Assembly (NCBI GenBank): GCA_009780755.1
Contig: WQZL01000154.1
Location: forward strand, 1-6,013
Length of the DNA stretch: 6,013 nt
Source: Promicromonosporaceae bacterium
GTDB taxonomy: Bacteria > Actinomycetota > Actinomycetes > Actinomycetales > Cellulomonadaceae
Direction of reading: 5' to 3'
Part shown: positions 1 through 4,909 of the stretch, piece after piece
Position numbering within the stretch: the stretch's first letter is position 1
How the letters are laid out: the number at the start of each line of letters is the position of its first letter
Notes under the pieces: generated by a model
What the model saw: the letters and a program-made list of their open reading frames with translations, nothing else
Told to the model about the DNA's origin: nothing
Database searches by the model: none
Made by a program: the position numbers and the translations under genes

Positions 1-256
1 GATGGCGGCGTTCTTGTTCCGGGCGGCTGGTTCTCCTGGGTTTACTCCGCCGGCGACTCCGACGTTTTTGGATGTGCCGCGTACCTCTCAGTTCTTTACC
101 GAGATTGAGTGGTTGGCGCAGACAGGTATTACTACCGGTTGGCCTGATGGCACGTTCCGGCCGAACAGCCCGGTAGAGCGTCAGGCTATGGCCGCGTTCT
201 TGTATCGCGCGTTTAACAATGGCCACCTAGATGACACCCATCTCAACCGTCCCTAA
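1..256 (+). CDS. C-terminal end of an SLH-domain surface protein (5' partial)
   Basis: This is the tail of a longer protein that begins before the window. The reading frame is open from base 2 to the TAA at 254-256, giving 84 visible residues. It opens with the end of one S-layer-homology repeat (MAAFLFRAAG). A short Pro/Thr-rich linker follows, then one complete repeat from FLDVP (about residue 23) through GWPDGTFRPN (about 46-55) to RQAMAAFLYRAF (about 60-71). The F-D-V start, the W-D-G-T-F-P core and the closing R-x-x-M-A-A-F-L-Y-R are hallmarks of SLH repeats, which normally occur in threes and bind secondary cell-wall polymers. The protein is therefore inferred to be secreted and held on the cell wall by its C-terminus. 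What the N-terminal part does (enzyme, adhesin or S-layer) cannot be seen. The ATG at base 2 lies inside the repeat and is not a start codon. Confidence 0.88.
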   Translation, partial: MAAFLFRAAGSPGFTPPATPTFLDVPRTSQFFTEIEWLAQTGITTGWPDGTFRPNSPVERQAMAAFLYRAFNNGHLDDTHLNRP

Positions 257-349
257 CGTCTTTCTGCGCGCAGCGACGTAGGAGCGTAGTCGCGGACCCA
301 GACCAGGCGGTAACCGTCAATTCTGGGTTCTGCGACTTGCTTTGCTTCA

Positions 350-384
350 CCCCGCGAGTCTCCTCGCTGCGGTGGCTCGCGGGG
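350..384. terminator. GC-rich hairpin downstream of the SLH gene
   Basis: Perfect 9-base arms CCCCGCGAG (350-358) and CTCGCGGGG (376-384) enclose a 17-base loop. An alternative pairing GAGTC (356-360) / GACTC (384-388) overlaps the same arms. There is no T-run after either side, so it is not a classical intrinsic terminator. Hairpins without a U tract are common at gene ends in GC-rich actinobacteria. It lies 94 bases after the SLH stop codon. A structured RNA element is the alternative. Confidence 0.4.
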
Positions 385-493
385 ACTCTGAAACCGCTCG
401 GGCGTAATGACGGAAGCTGACGGTGGGTGGTTTCGGCATAGTTGCTTCGTTCCTTGCGCAACCACCCGGGCTTGATAGGTCGGTAATTTCCGC

Positions 494-523
494 TCGATTC
501 GGCGCTTTGAAATGCCGAATCGA
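494..523 (-). terminator. Hairpin downstream of the epimerase gene
   Basis: Perfect 10-base arms TCGATTCGGC (494-503) and GCCGAATCGA (514-523) with a 10-base loop lie 21 bases beyond the stop codon of the minus-strand epimerase. Position and stem strength suit a transcription terminator for that gene. The downstream side on the minus strand is not T-rich (GCGGAAATTACC), so termination without a U tract, or a role in mRNA 3'-end stability, is inferred. The hairpin could act on both strands. Confidence 0.5.
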
Positions 524-544
524 ACAGAAAGTGCCGACCCATCG

Positions 545-1543
545 TTATTGAGGCAGCGAGGCTAGCAAGTCGCGTTCTTCGGCGTCGGTTAGGCCGGAGC
601 CGTTTGCGGTTGGCAGGTGTTGCGCCAGCCCCCAGGCGAGCGTGTCGGCCAGGGTGTCTGCGAGTGGCCGCCGGACTAGACCTGCTGCCAGCGCGCGCTG
701 ACTCGAAAGGGCGCCGATACCGCGCAGATCATTGTCATGCAGCCAGAGCGGCAGTGACCTTGAACCGGCCCACTGCTGGAGGCCATTGTTTGCCAGCCAC
801 CTCGATGACGCTGCCACCACCTCGCCGCGATACCCCGCCACTTCTTGGGCGGCCGTCAGGTGTTGGCGCAGGGGAATCGACTCGCCTGCGGCATTGAAGA
901 TACCGCTGGTGCCGCCCTCGGCCAACCGCACCAGCCAGGCGGCCAGGTCGCGCACGTCAATCACCGAGGTTGGTAGGTCTGGAATATCGGGAATTAGCAC
1001 CTTTGCCGGGATGCCGCTGGAGCGCGCAAATCGCAGCGGCCAGTAGGTGGAGCGTCCTGTCTTGTCGCCAGGGCCGCCGATCAGTCCCGGCCGCACTATC
1101 ACCGAGCGGTTCGGCCCGAACGCTGCCCGGACAGCCGTCTCACAGGCCACTTTCGCGGGGCCATACTGCTGTGACCAATCAGTCACCGCATCGTCGACCA
1201 GCGGTGAGTGCAGCGGAGCATCCTCGGCAATCCCAAACGCGGCGAGAGAGGGGTAGACGCTGCATGTTGAGACGTACACGTAATTTCTTGCGACCGACGC
1301 TAGGTCGCGCACGGCCCGGCGCACATGCCCAGGTTCGGAGGCAATGTCAACGACGGCATCCCACGCCGTTGCAGCCAGGGGAGCCAGCGCATCATCAAGG
1401 TTGCGGTCGGCGTTCACCAGCCGGGCGCCCGACGGTACTCCAGAACCGCGCGCCACGCAGACAACCTCATGTCCTGCCGTCACCGCATCCCGCGCCACAT
1501 TGCCGCCAAGCCATCCCGTGCCACCCAAGATCAAGAATCGCAT
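545..1543 (-). CDS. NAD-dependent epimerase/dehydratase family protein (extended SDR)
   Basis: A 332-residue cytoplasmic oxidoreductase of the extended short-chain dehydrogenase/reductase class. The N-terminal Rossmann motif GGTGWLGG (residues 7-14, Gly7, Gly10, Gly13) binds NAD(P). VSTCSVYP (91-98) supplies the usual active-site Ser/Thr, and Tyr127-x-x-x-Lys131 (QYGPAK) is the catalytic pair. RPGLIGGPGD (151-160) matches the family's conserved RPG strand, and SVIDVRDLAAWL (193-204) the substrate-domain edge. The C-terminus ends in a helix ending in LLASLPQ, as in many actinobacterial members. Family members act on nucleotide sugars or other small metabolites; the substrate here cannot be told from sequence. 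The start ATG (1541-1543) has no clear Shine-Dalgarno site. A -10-like CACAAT sits 7 bases upstream on the minus strand, consistent with a leaderless message. The gene is divergent from jetD and ends against the hairpin region at 494-523. Catalytic residues look intact. Confidence 0.88.
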   Translation of the reverse strand: MRFLILGGTGWLGGNVARDAVTAGHEVVCVARGSGVPSGARLVNADRNLDDALAPLAATAWDAVVDIASEPGHVRRAVRDLASVARNYVYVSTCSVYPSLAAFGIAEDAPLHSPLVDDAVTDWSQQYGPAKVACETAVRAAFGPNRSVIVRPGLIGGPGDKTGRSTYWPLRFARSSGIPAKVLIPDIPDLPTSVIDVRDLAAWLVRLAEGGTSGIFNAAGESIPLRQHLTAAQEVAGYRGEVVAASSRWLANNGLQQWAGSRSLPLWLHDNDLRGIGALSSQRALAAGLVRRPLADTLADTLAWGLAQHLPTANGSGLTDAEERDLLASLPQ

Positions 1544-1555
1544 GCCCCAAATTGT

Positions 1556-1568
1556 GCCCTGCCAGGGC
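1556..1568. promoter_or_regulatory. 13-base palindrome between epimerase and jetD, possible operator
   Basis: GCCCTG (1556-1561), a single C, then CAGGGC (1563-1568) form a perfect palindrome 12 bases upstream of the epimerase start. It abuts the putative -10 hexamer CACAAT (1551-1556 on the minus strand). That position would let a bound regulator block the epimerase promoter. With 6-base arms it could also be chance in GC-rich DNA. No regulator gene for it is visible in the window. Confidence 0.25.
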
Positions 1569-1629
1569 TAGGGAGGATGCTGCCGACCCGCGACCTGCCA
1601 ACATTGGCCTATCGCTGTTTTGGTCGAGG

Positions 1630-1645
1630 TAGGGTCGGTTGTATG
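1630..1645 (+). promoter_or_regulatory. Candidate leaderless -10 element before alternative jetD start
   Basis: TAGGGT (1630-1635) is a TANNNT hexamer placed 7 bases before ATG 1643, the geometry of actinobacterial leaderless transcripts. No convincing -35 was found. If transcription starts at 1643, either a 450-residue JetD is made from that ATG or the segment to 1729 acts as a leader for the start at 1730. Confidence 0.3.
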
Positions 1646-1715
1646 TGGGAGCAGCCGAAGCGGGCGAAGGAGAGGACGTATCCGGCGCGCGCAGATGTTT
1701 ACATTCTTGGCGAGC

Positions 1716-1721
1716 GGAAGG
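1716..1721 (+). promoter_or_regulatory. Ribosome binding site supporting jetD start at 1730
   Basis: GGAAGG lies 8 bases before ATG 1730. It is the best Shine-Dalgarno match near either jetD start and is the main nucleotide-level reason to prefer 1730 over 1643. Confidence 0.45.
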
Positions 1722-1729
1722 CCGAGTCG

Positions 1730-2995
1730 ATGGCGCACCCGCTCAAATCTCCAGAAGACGCGGCCCACAAGCTAGCCGACATGCTGGAGAGGCAATGGGC
1801 GAATCTGGCGGTCGCTGAGTTGAGCGGTGGTGAACACGGGTTCTCAGCGGGGCTAGAGGTGCGGCTCCGTCCGGCCTCCGTCGGGGCGAACGCTTTGTAT
1901 GACCGGGTAGGAGCGTCAGCGGTTCAAACCTGGCGGGAAACCTGGGCACACGCGGAGCTGCCAAAAGGCTGTGACGTGGAACAGGCGCCGCTGGCCGCTG
2001 GCCTGGTGCCCGATCCGCTGCGCTTGCGTGTGGCCGACTTTTCGGCGGCGGCCCGGTTCATGATCGAACATCTACCAGGCGCGGCCCCGATGCTGCCCAG
2101 GTACGACGCGGCACTGGCGTTGGCAAGGGAACTACAGGAGGTAGGCGCCGTCGTGACCGCACCAACGTTGCGGGCGGCGATGAAGCAGACAAGGGACGAC
2201 CAAAAGGTGCTGTTGGCCTTGGTGGGTTGGTTGGCCGACCATGCCGACCTCTCCGGCCTGCTGGTGACACAGCTGCCGATAGCAGAGATGCAAACAAAGT
2301 GGCTGACGACAACTCGAAACACACTGGTAAAGAACCTGATTGGCCGCGACGTGCTGGCTGAGGTGCAATCTCGACCAACCGTCATCCACTTCACCTACCT
2401 GGACTCGACGCACTTGGCCGACGCGCGAAACCGTCGCCACGACTCGTGGACCGCCGGGGACAGACACCACCCCGCCTACGATCCGACCACGGTGATTATC
2501 GTCGAGAATCGTGATTCTCGTTTGACGTTTCCGCCGGTAAAGAACGCCATCGCCGTGGAGGGCGGCGGCAATGCCGCCTCCGCCCTACTGGAGCAGATTC
2601 CGTGGCTGCTTGAAGCCGACACAATCGCCTACTGGGGGGACATCGACGCCGACGGGTTCGCCATCCTGAACAGACTCCGAGAATCCTTCGCCACGCTCGA
2701 CCCGTCGATACATGTGACCTCAATCCTGATGGACTCGTCCACCCTGCATGAATTTGCGGCCCTGGCCACCAGCGTTGACCGTCAGGGCAAACCGATCAAA
2801 CCGCGCGGCGGCCCGCTACCGTTGTTAACCGAAGCGGAAAACGCCGCCTACGTCATCGTCTCCACCGGCGGGGATACCCCGGTACGCCGCATCGAACAGG
2901 AAAAGCTGCCACCGGCTCGCGCGGCTAGGGCGCTGACTCGGCTGGCTGGAATTGCCTCCGCCCCTAGTCAAGCTGGCGATCCGGGCATAACCTGA
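1730..2995 (+). CDS. jetD: JetD/MksG-like Wadjet nuclease subunit, solitary
   Basis: This 421-residue protein resembles JetD (MksG), the subunit of the Wadjet SMC-like system (JetABCD/MksFBEG) that cuts extruded plasmid DNA. The N-terminal half (about 1-190) fits the DUF3322 region, with SPEDAAHKLADMLERQW at 7-23 and the conserved TKWL at 189-192. The C-terminal half (about 215-400) fits the DUF2220 Toprim-like nuclease region, related to topoisomerase VI A. It has IVENRDSR (257-264, Glu259), AVEGGGNAA (275-283, Glu277), YWGDIDADGF (301-310, Asp304 and Asp306), SILMD (331-335) and RRIEQEKLP (386-394). All the acidic residues expected to bind metal are present. Start 1730 is chosen because GGAAGG (1716-1721) lies 8 bases upstream and the SPED segment is where the family begins. 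ATG 1643 would add 29 residues and has a -10-like TAGGGT 7 bases upstream. No jetA, jetB or jetC is adjacent: the epimerase diverges on the left and ldh follows after 4 bases. Partners may be elsewhere, or the protein may work alone. Confidence 0.85.
   Translation: MAHPLKSPEDAAHKLADMLERQWANLAVAELSGGEHGFSAGLEVRLRPASVGANALYDRVGASAVQTWRETWAHAELPKGCDVEQAPLAAGLVPDPLRLRVADFSAAARFMIEHLPGAAPMLPRYDAALALARELQEVGAVVTAPTLRAAMKQTRDDQKVLLALVGWLADHADLSGLLVTQLPIAEMQTKWLTTTRNTLVKNLIGRDVLAEVQSRPTVIHFTYLDSTHLADARNRRHDSWTAGDRHHPAYDPTTVIIVENRDSRLTFPPVKNAIAVEGGGNAASALLEQIPWLLEADTIAYWGDIDADGFAILNRLRESFATLDPSIHVTSILMDSSTLHEFAALATSVDRQGKPIKPRGGPLPLLTEAENAAYVIVSTGGDTPVRRIEQEKLPPARAARALTRLAGIASAPSQAGDPGIT
2986..2991 (+). 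promoter_or_regulatory. Candidate -10 element for ldh inside the end of jetD
   Basis: CATAAC matches the -10 consensus at 4 of 6 positions and lies 8 bases before the ldh ATG, where no ribosome binding site is visible. No good -35 was found 16 to 18 bases upstream. It could give a leaderless ldh message independent of jetD, but the match is weak. Confidence 0.25.
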
Positions 2996-2999
2996 GTAA

Positions 3000-3968
3000 A
3001 TGGTCGATAACACGCTGCGTTCTACCACCAACAAGCTTGCCATTGTCGGCGCCGGAGCGGTCGGCTCGACGCTCGCCTATGCCGCGCTGACCCGTGGTAC
3101 CGCTCGCACGGTGGCGCTGATGGATGTCAACAAGAAGAAGGTCGATGCCGAGGTACTCGACCTACAGCACGGCATGATGTTCATCCCTCCCGCCGAAATC
3201 ATCGGCTCCGACGATATCGAGGTATGCCGTGGCGCGGATGTGGTGGTCATCACCGCCGGGGCCAAGCAGCAGCCGGGGCAGTCGCGCCTCGATCTGGCCG
3301 AGGCCACCATCGGCCTAACCCGCAAGATTCTGCCCGGCCTGCTAACCGTTGCCCCCGATGCGATTTACATCATGGTGACCAACCCGGTAGACATCGTCAC
3401 CTATGCGGCGCAGACCTTCTCGGAGTTACCTCCGGGCCGGGTATTCGGCTCGGGCACAGTGCTTGATTCTTCTCGGCTGCGGGCCGCCCTGGCGCAGTTC
3501 TGCGGCGTGGCCGTGGGCAATGTGCACGCCTACATCGCCGGTGAACACGGTGATAGCGAGATTGCGCTATGGAGTTCGGCCACCATTGGCGGGGTGCCGC
3601 TGCTGGAGTGGCAGCCGGTGTGCAAACGCGCGCCGCTCACTGCCGAGGTGCGCGAGCGCATCGCGCACGATGTGGTGGATTCGGCCTACCGCATCATTGA
3701 GGGCAAGGGTGCCACCAACTACGCCGTCGGGTTAGCGGCCACGCGCATCATCGAGGCGGTGCTGAAGAACGAACACCGAATCATGCCGGTCTCCTCGCGC
3801 CTAGACGACTACTACGGCATCTCGGATGTGTGCCTGTCCGTGCCGTCCATCGTTGATCGGCGCGGCGTGCCCGAGGTGGTCAAGGTGCCGATGTCGGATG
3901 CGGAACTTGCCGGAATGCGGGCCTCGGCCAACGCGATGCGTGCGGTGCAGCAGCGCTTTGGGCTATAG
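3000..3968 (+). CDS. ldh: L-lactate dehydrogenase (NAD-dependent)
   Basis: A 322-residue cytoplasmic enzyme reducing pyruvate to L-lactate with NADH, the terminal step of homolactic fermentation; length is normal for the family. The Rossmann motif GAGAVG is at 17-22, with NAD-ribose-binding Asp42 in LMDVN. The mobile loop AGAKQQPGQSRLDL (86-99) contains Gln90, which favours lactate over malate, and Arg96. TNPVD is at 127-131, VLDSSRLR at 154-161 gives Asp156 and Arg159, and GEHGDS gives catalytic His183. Arg161 and His176 correspond to Arg173 and His188 of bacterial LDHs, the fructose-1,6-bisphosphate site, so allosteric activation by that sugar is inferred. ATG 3000 is the first possible start because an in-frame TAA (2997-2999) precedes it directly. 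No Shine-Dalgarno site is visible. The gene begins 4 bases after jetD ends, so translational coupling or a leaderless start from CATAAC (2986-2991) are the options. Its stop overlaps that of lexA. Confidence 0.96.
   Translation: MVDNTLRSTTNKLAIVGAGAVGSTLAYAALTRGTARTVALMDVNKKKVDAEVLDLQHGMMFIPPAEIIGSDDIEVCRGADVVVITAGAKQQPGQSRLDLAEATIGLTRKILPGLLTVAPDAIYIMVTNPVDIVTYAAQTFSELPPGRVFGSGTVLDSSRLRAALAQFCGVAVGNVHAYIAGEHGDSEIALWSSATIGGVPLLEWQPVCKRAPLTAEVRERIAHDVVDSAYRIIEGKGATNYAVGLAATRIIEAVLKNEHRIMPVSSRLDDYYGISDVCLSVPSIVDRRGVPEVVKVPMSDAELAGMRASANAMRAVQQRFGL
3963..3968. other. Shared palindromic stop region of ldh and lexA
   Basis: The 6-base palindrome CTATAG contains the ldh stop TAG (3966-3968, plus strand) and the lexA stop TAG (3965-3963, minus strand). 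The two convergent genes therefore overlap by exactly their stop codons plus the preceding CTA/CTA bases, leaving no room for a terminator between them. Confidence 0.95.
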
Positions 3969-4706
3969 CGACCGCAGCACGGCGGTGACGCGGCCAAGAA
4001 TCTGGGCGTGATCGCCGTCAATCGGATCGTAGGCGGGGTTTTGCGGCAGCAGCCACAGGCGACCATCCTTGCGTTTGAAGGTTTTGACCGTGGCCTCGCT
4101 GTCAAGCATTGCCGCAACGATCTCGCCGTTCTCCGCCGTTGGCTGCCGACGCACCACTACCCAGTCACCATCACAGATGGCGGCGTCGATCATCGAATCG
4201 CCCACCACTTTGAGCAGGAACAGCTCGCCATCGCCGACGATCTGCCGGGGGAGAGCGAACACATCCTCAATGGCCTGCTCGGCCAAGATGGGACCACCGG
4301 CGGCGATGCGGCCAACCAGCGGTACGTATGAAGGTTCCTGGGCGCGCCCACCATCGGGTAGCAGCGGCACAGGGATGCCATCTGCTGTGACGTCCAGGTG
4401 CGTGCCATCTAGCATCTCGCCGTGCGGGACGATCAGCTCCATCGCGCGGGGCCGCATCGGATCGCGACGGATATACCCCTTACGTTCTAGCTGTAGAAGG
4501 ATGTGCTTAACGGAGGAGGGACTGGCCAGGCCAACCGCCTTGCCGATCTCGCGCATGGAGGGTGGGTAGCCCTGCTTGGCGATGGCCGCCTTGATGTTGT
4601 TCAGCACGAGTTCCTGACGGAAGGTCAGGCCAAGGCCCTCGGTTCCGATGGAGGTCACCGAGGCCAGTTCGTCAGTGTCATCCGCGTGTTCGAGGTAGTC
4701 GCTCAT
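3963..4706 (-). CDS. lexA: LexA, SOS-response repressor and self-cleaving protease
   Basis: A 247-residue transcriptional repressor of DNA-damage genes. RecA on single-stranded DNA triggers its self-cleavage. The N-terminal winged-helix DNA-binding domain spans about 27-92; PPSMREIGKAVGLASPSSVK (48-67) is the recognition region typical of actinobacterial LexA. The C-terminal S24 peptidase domain (about 128-247) shows the Ala136-Gly137 cleavage site in VGRIAAGGPILA, the catalytic Ser171 in VVGDSMID and Lys208 in ATVKTF. The start is ATG at 4704-4706 because GGAG lies 6 bases upstream on the minus strand. A longer frame to 4796 would run through the promoter and into the SOS box and is rejected. 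The first 26 residues are an acidic, non-conserved extension. The gene is convergent with ldh and divergent from the LysM gene. The LexA box 4789-4804 over its -35 predicts autorepression. Confidence 0.97.
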   Translation of the reverse strand: MSDYLEHADDTDELASVTSIGTEGLGLTFRQELVLNNIKAAIAKQGYPPSMREIGKAVGLASPSSVKHILLQLERKGYIRRDPMRPRAMELIVPHGEMLDGTHLDVTADGIPVPLLPDGGRAQEPSYVPLVGRIAAGGPILAEQAIEDVFALPRQIVGDGELFLLKVVGDSMIDAAICDGDWVVVRRQPTAENGEIVAAMLDSEATVKTFKRKDGRLWLLPQNPAYDPIDGDHAQILGRVTAVLRSL

Positions 4707-4763
4707 GTCCCACTCCGTTCCTGAGCTTTGGGCGGGATGCCCATTTGTGCTGGTGGTAGCCCC

Positions 4764-4792
4764 AGGATAGCGCGCTCCGACAAGAAAATCAA
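4764..4792 (-). promoter_or_regulatory. lexA promoter
   Basis: On the minus strand, TTGATT (4787-4792) and TATCCT (4764-4769) are spaced by 17 bases, each matching the sigma-70 consensus at 4 of 6 positions. The predicted start near 4757 leaves a leader of about 50 bases with a Shine-Dalgarno site before ATG 4706. The LexA box overlaps the -35 hexamer. Confidence 0.55.
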
Positions 4793-4804
4793 ACATTTGT
4801 TCGA
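4789..4804. promoter_or_regulatory. LexA binding site (SOS box) controlling lexA
   Basis: TCAAACATTTGTTCGA matches the Gram-positive/actinobacterial LexA box (TCGAAC-N4-GTTCGA) except for one A in place of G in the left arm. It overlaps the lexA -35 hexamer, so binding should block RNA polymerase and give autoregulation. Confidence 0.85.
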
Positions 4805-4811
4805 GAAGACG

Positions 4812-4840
4812 TGGACATTGTCAGTGGCTCGTGGCATGAT
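4812..4840 (+). promoter_or_regulatory. Promoter of the LysM gene
   Basis: TGGACA (4812-4817, 5 of 6 to TTGACA) and CATGAT (4835-4840, 4 of 6 to TATAAT) are spaced by 17 bases. The predicted start near 4847 gives a leader of about 60 bases. The second LexA box lies directly downstream of the -10, at roughly +5 to +20. Confidence 0.6.
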
Positions 4841-4851
4841 ACAGATGTTCG

Positions 4852-4867
4852 ACGAACAAGTGTTCGA
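4852..4867. promoter_or_regulatory. LexA binding site (SOS box) controlling the LysM gene
   Basis: ACGAACAAGTGTTCGA differs from the consensus LexA box only at the first base and carries both complete CGAAC and GTTCG arms. It sits just past the -10 of the plus-strand promoter, so LexA would block initiation there. An extra GTTCG half-site (4847-4851) adjoins it on the left. Confidence 0.9.
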
Positions 4868-4897
4868 TCGAGAATGACTGCCGCAAGACCCTAAGAC

Positions 4898-4903
4898 AAG
4901 GAG
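4898..4903 (+). promoter_or_regulatory. Ribosome binding site of the LysM gene
   Basis: AAGGAG, a near-perfect Shine-Dalgarno sequence, lies 6 bases before ATG 4910 and fixes the start of this gene. It stands out because several other genes in the window lack one. Confidence 0.85.
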
Positions 4904-4909
4904 TACATC

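Larger units (their letters stand above)
257..544. other. Gene-free stretch with multiple inverted repeats
   Basis: These 288 bases separate the SLH protein end from the 3' end of the minus-strand epimerase gene, so the two genes converge here. Five inverted repeats lie in a row: GCGAC 273-277 / 289-293, CCCAGA 297-302 / 322-327, CCCCGCGAG 350-358 / 376-384, GGGTGGTT 425-432 / 460-467, and TCGATTCGGC 494-503 / 514-523. The short ones may be chance, but the 9- and 10-base arms are hard to dismiss. A 99-codon minus-strand frame (243-542) is open, but it shows no recognisable domain and runs straight through the hairpins, so it is not called. Possible contents are terminators for both genes, a structured RNA, or the remnant of a dispersed repeat. 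No tRNA or CRISPR structure was seen. Confidence 0.6.

Noticed and set aside
243..542. 99-codon minus-strand open frame in the structured intergenic region
   Set aside because: It has no recognisable domain, passes through the strong hairpins, overlaps the SLH stop and has no clear ribosome site; its composition looks like translated non-coding DNA.
1109..1121. GTTCGG-C-CCGAAC inverted repeat as a possible LexA box
   Set aside because: The arms are in the wrong orientation (GTTC before GAAC), the spacing is wrong, and it lies inside the epimerase coding region encoding FGPN.
970..1632. 220-codon plus-strand open frame opposite the epimerase gene
   Set aside because: It is an antisense shadow of a well-supported gene, very rich in Arg, Pro and Ala as expected from GC-rich non-coding frames, with no domain.
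1325..1642. Upstream extension of the jetD frame over the epimerase 5' end
   Set aside because: It overlaps the epimerase antisense and shows no family similarity; real starts are 1643 or 1730.
1924..2394. 156-codon minus-strand open frame opposite jetD
   Set aside because: Ser/Ala/Arg-rich antisense frame inside a gene with intact family motifs; nothing recognisable.
4069..4569. 166-codon plus-strand open frame opposite lexA
   Set aside because: Antisense shadow of LexA, low-complexity Ser/Arg/Pro content and no domain.
4707..4796. Longer lexA start adding 30 residues
   Set aside because: It would translate the predicted promoter and part of the LexA box. ATG 4706 has GGAG at the right distance.
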